This document shows, in pieces, positions 51,828 to 63,437 of a stretch of 64,000 nt of DNA. Numbering within the stretch: position 1 is the stretch's first letter; each line of letters begins with the position of its first letter. The notes beneath the pieces were generated by a model. The model made no database searches. It was given only the letters and a program-made list of their open reading frames with translations, and was not told where the DNA came from. The stretch is from Ectopseudomonas toyotomiensis (GTDB lineage: Bacteria > Pseudomonadota > Gammaproteobacteria > Pseudomonadales > Pseudomonadaceae): positions 186,001-250,000 of the forward strand of contig NZ_FOXK01000008.1 in assembly GCF_900115695.1 (NCBI RefSeq), written 5' to 3'. A program made the translations under genes and the position numbers.

Positions 51828-54383
51828 ATGAGTCGCCGGCGTTTCTGGCTGAGCACCTGCGTAGCGATACTGGCGCTGCTGTCGCTTCTGGCCTGCTATG
51901 TCGGCTACCGCGTGCAGCAGCTGCTCGAGGAACAGCACATCGAGCTGGACTGGCAGCGACTGAGCCTTTCCTGGCGAGGCCTGCATTTCCAGGATGCAAG
52001 CCTGGTACAACGCCGTGACGGCGAGCTGCTGGTACAAAGCGGCCAGCTGCAACTCTACTGGCTGGCCAGTGAGGCGCCTCGCTACCGCCTGGTTGCGCAG
52101 GACCTGCGCCTGTCATGGCAGCCTGCGCAGGGAGAATCCGAAAGCCCGAGCGACAGCGATCTGGCCGGACTCCTGCAAACCCTGAGCAATGCCCTGCCAT
52201 GGCTTCCACGGCACATCGAACTGCGCAATGCCCAAGCGCAACTGCCCTGCGCCAGCGGCCGCTGCACACTGCAGGGCGATGTCGACCTACGACTGCTGGA
52301 CGATATCCTGCAGTTGCATACGCTGCTGCTGCGCGGAGCCCACAGGGCGAAGTTGCAAGCACAACTGCAGGGGCTGGGCAGCGAGCTGAACAGCCCGCGA
52401 CAGCTGCAGTTGAACCTGCATCTCGATGATCAACCGCAGATCGCCCTGCATAGCGACTTGCAGGCTCAGGCCGATGCCCTGCAATGGAGCGGCGAGCTTG
52501 AGGTTACCGCGCTGCAGGATATGGCCTGGCTCGCCGAGTGGCTGAGCGAATGGACGCTACTCGATTCTGCCACTCTGCCGGGCACGCCCCGGCAGGCCGG
52601 GATGAACGCCCAGTGGCAGCTGCAGGCACCGCAGGTCCCCCCTACGTTCAGCGAACTGCTGGCCACCTCTGGGTGGCTGCGGGTCGATGCGCAGCTACCG
52701 CAGCCTTGGCCGCTTCCCGGCGTCGGCCTGGTCAGCGGTGAGCTGGCGCTCGATCTCAGCAATACCCTGGGCAGATGGCAGGCCCGGCGTTTGAACGCGC
52801 AACTGCAGCTCGACACGCAGGACGCGCCCTGGCTGGCGTCGCTGCCGAGCGGCCTACGGCCGAGGCAATTGCAGCTGCACCTCGCGCCTCTGGATGGCGA
52901 TGCCGATGAAGCGCTGACCCTGCTGTTGAACGTCAGCGGCCACGGCCCGCTGGAACTGCAGGCAGATGCCGAGCTTGCCCTGCATCAATCCTCCGACTGG
53001 GCACTCGACGTTCGACACCTGCAGCTCGAGGCGCGCAGCAAACGCATGGACCTGGCTGACAGCCGTCTCGATGACCTGCGCCTGAGCGTTGGCCTCAAAG
53101 GCAACTTCACGCAGCAGCAGTTGCAGCTCAGCCTGGCCGACCGCTCGCGCCTCGACGTCCAGCGCCTGCGCGGCGCCGAGCTGGACCTGCAGCAAGCTCA
53201 AGCGGCGCTGGCCGGCATCACCCTGAGCGGCACCCCAAGCGCACCGACCCTGTCCGGCCCGCTGAGCCTGCGCATCCAACGTCTGCACCATCCACAACTG
53301 CAGGCACAGGGCTGGCAATGGCAGGGAAGCGTCAACGCCGACGCCGGCAGCCAGACCCTAGACGGTGCTCTGCTGGCCGACTCGGGCCTGAGCATGGCCC
53401 TGCGCCTGGACAACACGACCAACGCGCTGAACCTGAATGCCACTCTGGACGAGCTGTTCCTGCGCGCCGGCAACCCGCTGGCGCAAACCCTGGCCAACTG
53501 GCCGCCGCTAATGACCCTGGAAAACGGCCGTATTCAGGGCAACACCAGCCTCAACCTGCCCAGCGGCAAGCCCCTGCAACTCAAGGCCAGCCTGGCCGGC
53601 AAGGGCCTGGCCGGCATCTATGACCGCACCACCCTGAGCGGTGTCGATGCCGAACTGCACCTGCAACTGAGCGGCGACCGACTTCGCCTCGACCTGCCTC
53701 AGTTGAGTGCCAAGCAGCTCGACCCTGGCATCGAGCTCGGCCCTCTGCAGCTGCAGGCCAGCTACCAGGCCAGCCTGCAACGACCACTGGCCGGCAGCCT
53801 GACCCACCAGCGCGCGGAACTGGGCATTCTCGGCGGCAGCTTGAGCCTGGCACCGGCGACCTGGGCACTGGAACAACCCAGCCAATTGCTGCCCCTGCGG
53901 CTCAGTGGCCTGGATCTGCAAGAGCTGTTTCGCGTCTACCCAGCCGAAGGGCTGGCCGGTAGCGGGCTGATCGACGGCACCCTGCCGCTGCGCCTGGCTG
54001 GCGCCATCAGTATCGAACAGGGCCTGATCGAAGCCAGGCCACCGGGAGGGCAACTGCGTTTTCATTCACCGCGCATCCGCGCCATGGGTCAGGCCAACCC
54101 GGGTATGAAGCTGGTCACCGACGCGCTGGAAGACTTCCACTACGATCTGCTCAGCAGTAGCGTCGACTATGATCAGTCCGGCACACTGCGGCTAGGCATG
54201 CGCCTGCATGGACAGAACCCGGCCATCGAGAAAGGCCGGCCCATCCATTTCAACATCAATCTGGAAGAAGACATTCCGGCCTTGCTGGCCAGCCTGCAGC
54301 TGACCGACAAGGTCAGCGGCATCATCCAGCAACGGATTCAGCAATGGATGCGTCAGCGTGTCCCCCAAGAACCAAAGGAGTAG
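51828..54383 (+). CDS. ydbH: YdbH-family AsmA-like intermembrane lipid transport protein
   Basis: An 851-residue protein with one N-terminal membrane helix (LSTCVAILALLSLLACYVGY) and a long periplasmic part made of repeating amphipathic beta strands rich in Leu, Gln and Asp (LQLQLHLDDQ-type), ending in a DctA-YdbH domain (GLIDGTLPLRL, KLVTDALEDFHYDLLSSSVDY). In E. coli, YdbH bridges the two membranes with YhdP and TamB to carry phospholipids outward, and pairs with the lipoprotein YnbE, whose gene follows here five bases later. AAGGA precedes the ATG. Confidence 0.9.
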   Translation: MSRRRFWLSTCVAILALLSLLACYVGYRVQQLLEEQHIELDWQRLSLSWRGLHFQDASLVQRRDGELLVQSGQLQLYWLASEAPRYRLVAQDLRLSWQPAQGESESPSDSDLAGLLQTLSNALPWLPRHIELRNAQAQLPCASGRCTLQGDVDLRLLDDILQLHTLLLRGAHRAKLQAQLQGLGSELNSPRQLQLNLHLDDQPQIALHSDLQAQADALQWSGELEVTALQDMAWLAEWLSEWTLLDSATLPGTPRQAGMNAQWQLQAPQVPPTFSELLATSGWLRVDAQLPQPWPLPGVGLVSGELALDLSNTLGRWQARRLNAQLQLDTQDAPWLASLPSGLRPRQLQLHLAPLDGDADEALTLLLNVSGHGPLELQADAELALHQSSDWALDVRHLQLEARSKRMDLADSRLDDLRLSVGLKGNFTQQQLQLSLADRSRLDVQRLRGAELDLQQAQAALAGITLSGTPSAPTLSGPLSLRIQRLHHPQLQAQGWQWQGSVNADAGSQTLDGALLADSGLSMALRLDNTTNALNLNATLDELFLRAGNPLAQTLANWPPLMTLENGRIQGNTSLNLPSGKPLQLKASLAGKGLAGIYDRTTLSGVDAELHLQLSGDRLRLDLPQLSAKQLDPGIELGPLQLQASYQASLQRPLAGSLTHQRAELGILGGSLSLAPATWALEQPSQLLPLRLSGLDLQELFRVYPAEGLAGSGLIDGTLPLRLAGAISIEQGLIEARPPGGQLRFHSPRIRAMGQANPGMKLVTDALEDFHYDLLSSSVDYDQSGTLRLGMRLHGQNPAIEKGRPIHFNINLEEDIPALLASLQLTDKVSGIIQQRIQQWMRQRVPQEPKE

Positions 54384-54387
54384 CGCC

Positions 54388-54579
54388 ATGCGCAAGTACC
54401 GCCTCCTCGCAGTCCTGAGCCTGGGGCTGCTGTGCCAGGCCTGTACCCCGACGGTACAACTGGCGATGCCGAACGAACCGATCAACATCAACCTGAACGT
54501 CAAGGTCGAGCACGAAATCTACATCAAGGTGGACAAGGCGCTGGACAGCGTATTCAACGAAGACAGTGGTCTGTTTTGA
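54388..54579 (+). CDS. ynbE: YnbE-family outer-membrane lipoprotein
   Basis: A 63-residue lipoprotein: signal peptide LLAVLSLGLLCQAC with the lipid-bearing Cys20, then TPTVQLAMPNEPININLNVK. The last part is beta-like and matches YnbE, which stacks onto the C-terminal end of YdbH at the outer membrane. AAAGGAG lies just before the ATG. Order ydbH-ynbE-ydbL is the same as in enterobacteria. Confidence 0.92.
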   Translation: MRKYRLLAVLSLGLLCQACTPTVQLAMPNEPININLNVKVEHEIYIKVDKALDSVFNEDSGLF

Positions 54580-54610
54580 GCCCGCCGCACAGGTTCTACG
54601 GAGAGAGACA

Positions 54611-54949
54611 ATGATTCGATACATTTCGACCCTGCTGCTGGCATTGAGCCTGAGCCTGCCGGCGTACGCACTGAACCTCAACCAGGCCATGAGTGCCCTG
54701 GGCGATGCCAAGGCCAGCGGCCAGCTCGGCGAGCAACCCAACGGCTACCTGGGCGTGGTCAAACCCGGCGGCCAGGCCGACGAAATTGCCCGCCTGATCA
54801 ACCAGGCGCGTCGCGCCGAGTATCAGAAGGTGGCGCAGGACAATGGCATCAGCCTGAGCGACGTGGAAGCCATCGCCGGCAAGAAGGCCATCAAGCGTAC
54901 GCCCAAGGGACAATTCATCCAGCTGAACGGCCAGTGGCTGCAGAAATAG
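54611..54949 (+). CDS. ydbL: YdbL-family periplasmic protein (DUF1318)
   Basis: A 112-residue protein with a cleavable signal (LLLALSLSLPAYA) and a DUF1318 domain (QPNGYLGVVKPGGQADEIARL, VEAIAGKKAIKRTPKGQFI). In E. coli YdbL acts with YdbH and YnbE, probably by preventing faulty YnbE assembly. It is the last gene of the operon, followed by a strong terminator. Confidence 0.92.
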   Translation: MIRYISTLLLALSLSLPAYALNLNQAMSALGDAKASGQLGEQPNGYLGVVKPGGQADEIARLINQARRAEYQKVAQDNGISLSDVEAIAGKKAIKRTPKGQFIQLNGQWLQK

Positions 54950-54968
54950 AAAGCCTGCAGCAGAAACG

Positions 54969-54997
54969 AAAGAACCCGCCTAGGCGGGTTCTTTTTT
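54969..54997. terminator. Rho-independent terminator after ydbL
   Basis: AAAGAACCCGCC and GGCGGGTTCTTT form a 12-base stem with a TA centre and a six-T run. It also lies at the end of the convergent grxD. Confidence 0.93.
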
Positions 54998-55010
54998 GCA
55001 CGAACAGTGA

Positions 55011-55337
55011 TCAGGCGCCGGCTTTGCTCACGGCATCCTTGATCAGGGTCTGCAGCTCACCTTTCTCGTACATCTCGGTGAGAATGTCGCTACCGCCGAC
55101 CAGCTCACCACCTACCCACAGCTGCGGGAAGGTCGGCCAGTTGGCGTACTTCGGCAGGTTGGCGCGGATTTCCGGGTTCTGCAGGATGTCGACATAGGCG
55201 AACTTTTCGCCGCAGCCCATCACCACCTGGGCAGCACGGGCGGAGAAGCCACACTGCGGCGCGTTGGGCGAGCCTTTCATGTACAGCAGAACGGTGTTGT
55301 TGGCGATCTGCTCTTTGATGGTTTCGATGATATCCAT
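55011..55337 (-). CDS. grxD: Monothiol glutaredoxin
   Basis: A 108-residue glutaredoxin with the monothiol motif CGFS at 29-32 (KGSPNAPQCGFSARAAQ) and WPTFPQLWVGGELVGGSDI. Such proteins bind a [2Fe-2S] cluster with glutathione and deliver it to targets. The ATG at 55337 has GAGGT upstream; the longer frame to 55505 runs into the dispersed repeat and is rejected. Confidence 0.96.
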   Translation of the reverse strand: MDIIETIKEQIANNTVLLYMKGSPNAPQCGFSARAAQVVMGCGEKFAYVDILQNPEIRANLPKYANWPTFPQLWVGGELVGGSDILTEMYEKGELQTLIKDAVSKAGA

Positions 55338-55396
55338 GGGGCACCTCAGCATAGACTTCGCGACCCGACGGTCGCCACGGTGGCGCGATTGTAGCG

Positions 55397-55420
55397 AAAA
55401 GCCGAGCATAATGCTCGGCC
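55397..55420 (-). terminator. Terminator for the molybdopterin oxidoreductase transcript
   Basis: GCCGAGCAT and ATGCTCGGC (55401-55409, 55411-55419) form a stem followed, on the minus strand, by TTTT. It serves the minus-strand gene upstream (55661-57769), but a dispersed repeat now lies between that gene and this terminator. Confidence 0.7.
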
Positions 55421-55433
55421 TTGCCGTCCTCCC

Positions 55434-55644
55434 TAGCCTGTTTACGACCTCGCGAGCTAGAGACATGCAAGGCGCTACTTTAGTAACAGCCTCCGGCTGG
55501 TCCAAACAGGCGAGGAGCGGTCGGAGTCGCGTTCGACTTTACGAGTTGTAAATGAGCAGTACTCACTTCGTTCGCCCTTCGGGCCGCGCTGAAGCGCGTT
55601 AGCCGCAAGCGGTTTTCCGAGCCTGTTTTTAACGCAGCAGGGCC
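55434..55644. mobile_element. Dispersed MITE-like repeat, copy B
   Basis: About 210 bases between the oxidoreductase stop and its terminator. It begins AGCCTGTTTACGACCTCGCG and ends near AGCCTGTTTTTAACGCAGCA, close to an inverted version of its own start. The inside contains small palindromes such as GCCCTTCGGGC and GCGCTGAAGCGC. It aligns with copy A along its left half and with the reverse of copy C at CGACTTTACGAGTTGTAAATG. Confidence 0.75.
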
Positions 55645-55660
55645 GACGCGCAGCAGGTCG

Positions 55661-57769
55661 TTACGCAGCCACCACCTCCACCGGCACACCATTGAGCACC
55701 GCATTGCCAGACAGCGCGTCGAGCTGGCGCTCGTCGGTCAGGTCATTGGCGCTGGCACCCGGCTGCGCACGGGCGATGTCCATCTGCACGCCGGGTCGAG
55801 CATGACCCCAACCGTGAGGCAGGCTGACCACGCCAGCCATCACCTCATCGCTGGCGGCCACCTCCACCTCGATGCTGCCGACCCGCGAGCGCACCCGTAC
55901 GCGCTGGCCATCGGCCAAACCACGACTGGCCAGGTCCGCCGGGTTCATCAACAACTGATGACGCGGCTTACCCTTTACCAGACGGTGATAGTTGTGCATC
56001 CAGGAGTTGTTGCTGCGCACGTGACGACGGCCGATCAGCAGCAGTTCATGGGCAGCCGGTTGTTGCTGCTCGGCGAAACGTGCCAGATCGGCCAACAGCA
56101 GCTCAGGCGCGGCCTGCACCGCCTTGCTCGGCGTTTTCAGGCGCGCAGCAAGATTCGGTTGCAGCGGCCCCAGGTCGAGCCCATGCGGTTGCTCGCGCAA
56201 AGCCGCCAGGCTGAGTTTACGCTCGCTACTATCACCATAGGGGCCGAAACGCAGGCCCATGTCGATCATCTGCTCCGGCGCCATGGTCGGTTTCAGCTCA
56301 AGGCCATTGCGCGTCGCGAAGGCCTTGGCCAGACCGACGAAGATTTCCCAGTCGTGCAAGGCGCCGTCCGGCTTGGCCAGCACTGCCTCGTTGAAGCGGG
56401 TGACATTGCGCACGGCGAACACATTGAAAGTAGTGTCGTAGTGATCGTGCTCCAGTGGCGCGGTCGGCGGCAGGATCAGGTCGGCGTAACGAGTGGTCTC
56501 GTTGATGTAGAAATCCACCGAGAGCATGAAGTCCAGGCCGTCCAGCGCCTGCTCCAGCTGGCGTCCATTGGGTGTCGACAGCACCGGGTTGCCGGCCACG
56601 GTCACTAGCGCACGAATCTGCCCTTCGCCGGGCGTGAGCATCTCTTCGGCCAGCGCCGAGACCGGCAGCTCGCCGCCATATTCCGGCAGGCCGGACACAC
56701 GGCTCTGCCAGCGATTGAAATGGCCACCCGAGGTGCTAGCCACCAGATCCACCGCGGGCGTGGTGCAGAGCGCGCCGCCGCTGCGATCCAGATTGCCGGT
56801 GACCAGGTTGATCAGCTGCACCAACCACTGGCAGAGAGTGCCGAAAGCCTGGGTGGATACGCCCATACGGCCGTAGCACACAGCCTTGTCTGCGGCGGCA
56901 AAATCCCGCGCCAGTTGCCGAATGGTTTCGGCCGGGACCCCACAACGCGCGCTCATGGCCTCGGCATGGAACCCGCCAATCGCTTCGCGTACCTGCTCCA
57001 ATCCTTCCACCGGCAGATGGCTATTACGCGTCAGACCTTCCTCGAACAAGGTGTTGAGCAGCGCCAGCAGCAGCGCAGCATCGCTGCCGGGGCGCACGAA
57101 CAGGTGCTGGTCAGCGATGGCCGCGGTTTCGCTGCGCCGCGGGTCGACCACCACCAGCTTGCCGCCACGCGCCTGGATGGCCTTCAGGCGCTTCTCCACA
57201 TCCGGCACGGTCATGATGCTGCCGTTGGAAGCCAGCGGGTTGCCGCCGAGGATCAACATGAAGTCGGTGTGATCGATATCGGGAATCGGAATCAGCAGGC
57301 CGTGGCCATACATCAGGTAGCTGGTCAGGTGGTGCGGCAACTGGTCGACCGACGTGGCGGAGAAGCGGTTGCGGGTTTTCAGTTGACCGAGGAAATAGTT
57401 GCTGTGGGTCATCAGCCCGTAGTTATGCACGCTGGGATTGCCCTGATAAACCGCCACGGCGTTCTGCCCATGCGCCGCCTGGATTGTGCTCAGGCGCGCG
57501 GCCACCAGGTCGAAGGCCTCGTCCCAGCCTATGGCCTGCCACTGCTCGCCAACGCGGCGCATGGGCTGACGAATTCGATCCGGGTCGTTCTGGATGTCCT
57601 GCAGTGCCACGGCCTTGGGGCAGATATGGCCACGGCTGAAACTGTCCTGGGCGTCGCCCTTGATCGAGCGAATCTGCGTTGAGCCGTCTGCCTGGGTTTC
57701 GGTTTCGATGGCGAGTCCGCAGATGGCTTCGCACAGATGGCACGCACGGTAATGAAGGGACTTGGTCAT
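55661..57769 (-). CDS. Molybdopterin-dependent oxidoreductase (DMSO reductase family)
   Basis: A 702-residue enzyme. The N-terminal [4Fe-4S] cysteines are C10, C13, C17 and C50 (CHLCEAIC; RGHICPKA), followed by the molybdopterin domains (QGNPSVHNYG, ILGGNPLASNG, VVDPRRSETA) and the C-terminal barrel (NPADLASRGLADGQRVRV). There is no Tat signal, so it should act in the cytoplasm. It resembles assimilatory nitrate-reductase or formate-dehydrogenase-like catalytic subunits, but the substrate is unclear and no partner gene is adjacent. Confidence 0.9.
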   Translation of the reverse strand: MTKSLHYRACHLCEAICGLAIETETQADGSTQIRSIKGDAQDSFSRGHICPKAVALQDIQNDPDRIRQPMRRVGEQWQAIGWDEAFDLVAARLSTIQAAHGQNAVAVYQGNPSVHNYGLMTHSNYFLGQLKTRNRFSATSVDQLPHHLTSYLMYGHGLLIPIPDIDHTDFMLILGGNPLASNGSIMTVPDVEKRLKAIQARGGKLVVVDPRRSETAAIADQHLFVRPGSDAALLLALLNTLFEEGLTRNSHLPVEGLEQVREAIGGFHAEAMSARCGVPAETIRQLARDFAAADKAVCYGRMGVSTQAFGTLCQWLVQLINLVTGNLDRSGGALCTTPAVDLVASTSGGHFNRWQSRVSGLPEYGGELPVSALAEEMLTPGEGQIRALVTVAGNPVLSTPNGRQLEQALDGLDFMLSVDFYINETTRYADLILPPTAPLEHDHYDTTFNVFAVRNVTRFNEAVLAKPDGALHDWEIFVGLAKAFATRNGLELKPTMAPEQMIDMGLRFGPYGDSSERKLSLAALREQPHGLDLGPLQPNLAARLKTPSKAVQAAPELLLADLARFAEQQQPAAHELLLIGRRHVRSNNSWMHNYHRLVKGKPRHQLLMNPADLASRGLADGQRVRVRSRVGSIEVEVAASDEVMAGVVSLPHGWGHARPGVQMDIARAQPGASANDLTDERQLDALSGNAVLNGVPVEVVAA

Positions 57770-58149
57770 GGCCTGGCCTCTTGTTCTGATCCGAGACGAC
57801 CGGTCAGGTCGCAGGTCATGAACTATGGGCCGAGCGCGGAGACGACGCCAGCAGCGTTCGTCTCATGAATCGGCAGGCATCAAGCCTGCCGATTCAGGCG
57901 CGGAACGTACAACGGTCCAGGCGCTGCCGTCTTCGATATCGCTGGCGCCAAAGCTTTGGCAAAAGGCTTGTAAAACATGATTCTGCAAGCCCACGGGCGG
58001 CAATTTGCGCCGTCTCGTCATTTCCTTATAAGATCGCGCCTTCCCCTGTTTCGTCGCACCCTGCGGCCTCCTGCCGCAAGCTCTGCTGTTTTTGTCGGTT
58101 TTATCCCCGGCTGCGGGCTTGCGAACTGTAGTGATAAAGGTAGTTAACG
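57770..58149. other. Divergent gap between oxidoreductase and argF
   Basis: A 380-base gap. The left part holds the oxidoreductase promoter, not clearly visible. The right part holds a sigma-70-like promoter and a leader for argF. A short frame at 57865-58131 lacks a ribosome site and is not accepted as a gene. Confidence 0.6.
58005..58032 (+). promoter_or_regulatory. Candidate sigma-70 promoter of argF
   Basis: TTGCGC (58005-58010) and TATAAG (58027-58032) are spaced by 16 bases. The leader is about 110 bases and includes the stem CTGCGGC/GCCGCAAG (58061-58080) with a T5 run nine bases on. TCGTCGCACC and TTTGTCGG further down resemble ArgR half-sites of Pseudomonas, which represses argF; this is tentative. 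Confidence 0.45.
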
Positions 58150-59066
<917 letters not shown>

Positions 59067-59070
<4 letters not shown>

Positions 59071-60173
59071 GCCAGCCTCTGCTGCAGCTACGCGGGCTGA
59101 ACTGCGGCTACCACGCCCACAAGGTGGTGCAGGATCTCGACCTGCACCTCAACCCTGGCGACATCGGCTGCCTGCTCGGCCCATCGGGCTGCGGCAAGAC
59201 CACCACATTGCGCGCCATCGCCGGTTTCGAGCCAGTCCTGGAAGGCGAGATCGAACTGGCAGGTGAAGTGATTTCCCGCGCCGGTTTTACCCTGGCGCCG
59301 GAGAAACGCCATATCGGCATGGTGTTCCAGGACTACGCCCTGTTCCCCCACCTGAGTGTGGCCGAGAACGTCGCCTTCGGTATCCGCAAGCAGCCCAACG
59401 CCGAGCGCGCCACTCAAGAGCTGCTGGAGCTGGTCAAGCTCGGTAACCTGGCCAAACGTTACCCGCACGAGCTGTCCGGTGGTCAGCAGCAACGGGTCGC
59501 CCTGGCCCGCGCTCTGGCCCCGGAACCGAAATTGCTGCTACTCGACGAACCCTTCTCCAACCTCGATGGCGAACTGCGCAGGCGCCTGAGCCATGAGGTT
59601 CGGGAAATTCTCAAAGCGCGTGGCACCAGCGCCATTCTGGTCACTCATGATCAGGAAGAAGCCTTCGCTGTCAGCGATCACGTCGGCGTATTCAAGGATG
59701 GTCGCCTGGAACAATGGGATACGCCGTTCAATCTCTATCACGAGCCGCTGACACCTTTCGTCGCCAGCTTCATCGGTCAGGGTTACTTCATTCGCGGCCA
59801 GTTGCTCGGCCCGGAAACAGTGCAGACCGAGCTCGGCATGATCCGCGGCAACCGTGCCTATACCTGGGCTCAGGGCAGCGCGGTGGACGTCTTGCTGCGC
59901 CCGGACGACATCGTCCCGGATGAAAGCAGCGAACTGAAGGCGCGCATCGTCGGCAAGACCTTCCTCGGCGCTGCGACGCTCTACCGCCTGCAACTGCCGA
60001 CTGGCAGTCAGTTGGAATCGATCTTCCCCAGCCATGCCGATCACCAGCCAGGCGACGAGGTGGGCATTCGCGTCGCCGCCGATCACCTGGTGGCCTTCCC
60101 GGCTCTCGGCAGCGTCGCCGCGCAATTGCAACTCAGCGACTCCGGTGGCGTGCGCCGAGTCAGCAGCAACTGA
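59067..60173 (+). CDS. ABC transporter ATP-binding protein (FbpC/PotA type)
   Basis: A 368-residue ATPase starting in an ATGA overlap with argF. Walker A is GPSGCGKTT (38-46), the signature LSGGQQQRVALARAL starts at 136 and Walker B is LLLLDEPFSNLD near 156. A C-terminal regulatory TOBE-like domain follows (VDVLLRPDDIVPDES). It resembles iron(III)- or polyamine-importer ATPases. No permease or binding-protein gene is adjacent, so its partners are elsewhere; the argF linkage is conserved but unexplained. Confidence 0.9.
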
Positions 60174-60980
60174 TCAAAGCATCAGCTGGCCACTGGCGAT
60201 ATGTCGCGCGTGGCCGGCAATCTTGACCCGCTCGCCCTCCAGACGACAGAGCAGCTCACCACCGCGCGCCGAGCACTGGAAAGCGCTTAGCTCGCTGCGC
60301 TCCAGGCGTTCGGCCCAGTAGGGCACCAGCATGCAGTGCGTCGAGCCGGTCACCGGGTCTTCATCGATACCAATGCTCGGCGCGAAGTAGCGCGAGACGA
60401 AATCGTGCCGCTCGCCTGCCCCGGTGATCAGCACACCCAGGCCCGGCAGTACGGCCAGCGCCGGCAGATCGGCGGTGAAGCTGCGCACCTGCGCCTCGGA
60501 CGCCAGCACCACCATCAGTTCCTGCACGCTGCCATCGGCATTCAGCAGAGCCAGAACCTGCTGCGCGGGCTGACCCAGCGCGCGTTCGACGTCGGCCTGT
60601 AGCGACGCCGCCACCGGCACCACCGGGCGCACTGGGAAGTCCAGCTGCAGACGCTCACCCTGACGGGCGACCTGCAGCGCTCCGGACAAGCAGGTGAAAT
60701 CCAGCACCTTGGCCGGTTCCTGATAGATGTCGAACAACACCTTGGCCGCCGCCAGGGTGGCATGCCCGCAGAGCGGCACCTCGCTGACCGGGGTGAACCA
60801 GCGGATATGCCAGGCACTGCCCTCCTTCACCACAAATGCCGTCTCCGCCAGGTTGTGCTCGGCGGCGATGCGCTGCATCAACGCATCATCGAGCCAGGCG
60901 TCCAGGCGATAGACCATGGCGGGATTGCCCGCGAACGGCTGGTCGGTAAAGGCGTCGACTTGATGGAATTCGAGAGGCAT
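60174..60980 (-). CDS. PhzF-family isomerase-like protein
   Basis: A 268-residue protein of the PhzF/YddE fold (two diaminopimelate-epimerase-like halves). The catalytic glutamate is Glu46 in HNLAETAFV; DAFTDQPFAGNPAMV opens the protein, and SIGIDEDPVTGSTHCMLVPYW carries the second substrate site. PhzF itself acts in phenazine synthesis, but no phenazine genes are near, so the substrate here is unknown. It converges on the ABC gene with one base between. Confidence 0.92.
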   Translation of the reverse strand: MPLEFHQVDAFTDQPFAGNPAMVYRLDAWLDDALMQRIAAEHNLAETAFVVKEGSAWHIRWFTPVSEVPLCGHATLAAAKVLFDIYQEPAKVLDFTCLSGALQVARQGERLQLDFPVRPVVPVAASLQADVERALGQPAQQVLALLNADGSVQELMVVLASEAQVRSFTADLPALAVLPGLGVLITGAGERHDFVSRYFAPSIGIDEDPVTGSTHCMLVPYWAERLERSELSAFQCSARGGELLCRLEGERVKIAGHARHIASGQLML

Positions 60981-61067
60981 GTTGCATTCCTGGCCAGATG
61001 AGAGCCGCCAGCATGCCTGCGCAGGGTAAGCCGCAACAGATACAGTTCCTGTTTTCCAGATGCTCTG

Positions 61068-61255
61068 AGAGGGTGTCTACAAAATGGCTGCACTTGGCAA
61101 TACTGCGTTGAAAACGATCTCGCGTGCGAGCCCAGTCGAAATGCTCATTTACAGCACGTAAAGTCGACCGCGACTCCGACCGTTTCTCGATCGTTTTTGC
61201 GGGGCCGCCATCGGTATTGTCTTGCCTTCGTTCGCCTATCTTGTAAACACCCTCT
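61068..61255. mobile_element. MITE-like element, copy C, with terminal inverted repeats
   Basis: A 188-base non-coding element bounded by 18-base inverted ends, AGAGGGTGTCTACAAAAT at the left and the complement of AGAGGGTGTTTACAAGAT at the right (16 of 18 match). Inside, CTGCGTTGAAAAC, TGCTCATTTACA, CGTAAAGTCGA and GCGACTCCGACCG match the reverse of copy B. No clear target duplication is seen. It fills the gap between phzF-like and glpK genes. Confidence 0.8.
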
Positions 61256-61298
61256 TACAGCATCGCGGTTAAAGCCGCTCCTGCGATCCTGGGGTGCT

Positions 61299-62786
<1,488 letters not shown>

Positions 62787-62868
62787 GCAAGGTTCCTTGT
62801 TGTTATCGGTAGCATTCAGTGCAGTTGACTGCAGACTGGCTTATTTTGCTGGCAGCATAATGCTCGGT

Positions 62869-63339
62869 TTAGGCTTTGCCGATAGCGGCGAATTGCCCCT
62901 GGGTATGTTGCGCCAGGGTCTCGGCCGAGAGTTCCAGTTCCAGCCCGCGCCGGCCGCCACTGACGTGAATGGTGGGGTGCTGGCGTGCGGTCTCGTCGAT
63001 GAAGGTGCGCAAGCGTTTCTTCTGCCCCAGCGGGCTGATGCCGCCGACCAGATAACCAGTGGCGCGCTGCGCGGCAGTCGGGTCGGCCATGTCGGCCTTC
63101 TTCGCGCCAGCCGCTGCGGCCAGCGCCTTGAGATCGAGACTGCCGACGACCGGCACCACGGCCACCAGAAGCTCGCCTTTCTCAGTCACCGCGAGCAGAG
63201 TCTTGAACACGCAATCGGGCGCCAGGCCGAGCTTTTCCGCCGCTTCCAGCCCATAGGACGGCGCCTTGGGGTCATGCTGGTAGCTATGCACACGGTGTTC
63301 GGCCTTGGCCTTTTTCAACAGATCGATGGCTGGAGTCAT
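62869..63339 (-). CDS. ybaK: Cys-tRNA(Pro)/Cys-tRNA(Cys) deacylase YbaK
   Basis: A 156-residue editing enzyme of the YbaK/ProX family, which removes cysteine from mischarged tRNA(Pro). Motifs: CVFKTLLAVTEKGELLVAVVP, the conserved lysine in this stretch, and TGYLVGGISPLGQKKRLRTF. It lies between the glpR and glpK genes with an 82-base gap to glpK and might share a transcript with it. Confidence 0.93.
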   Translation of the reverse strand: MTPAIDLLKKAKAEHRVHSYQHDPKAPSYGLEAAEKLGLAPDCVFKTLLAVTEKGELLVAVVPVVGSLDLKALAAAAGAKKADMADPTAAQRATGYLVGGISPLGQKKRLRTFIDETARQHPTIHVSGGRRGLELELSAETLAQHTQGQFAAIGKA

Positions 63340-63407
63340 GTTCGAATGTGAAAACGCTGTGAAAGATGCCCTACATTAACAGGCCGAAATCCTCCGCATC
63401 TACAGCC

Positions 63408-63413
63408 TATAAT
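63408..63413 (+). promoter_or_regulatory. Candidate -10 element of glpR
   Basis: A perfect TATAAT lies 25 bases before the glpR start, giving a short leader. No clear -35 is seen 16-18 bases upstream, so an activator or a weak promoter is possible. Confidence 0.4.
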
Positions 63414-63437
63414 GGGTGACCATCACAGGAAGCGCTC

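Noticed and set aside
57865..58131. 88-residue frame upstream of argF
   Set aside because: Overlaps the argF promoter and leader, with no ribosome site and no protein-like pattern.
63340..63437. GlpR operator in the ybaK-glpR gap
   Set aside because: GTTCGAATGTGAAAACG is only loosely similar to known GlpR sites and no symmetric partner was found.
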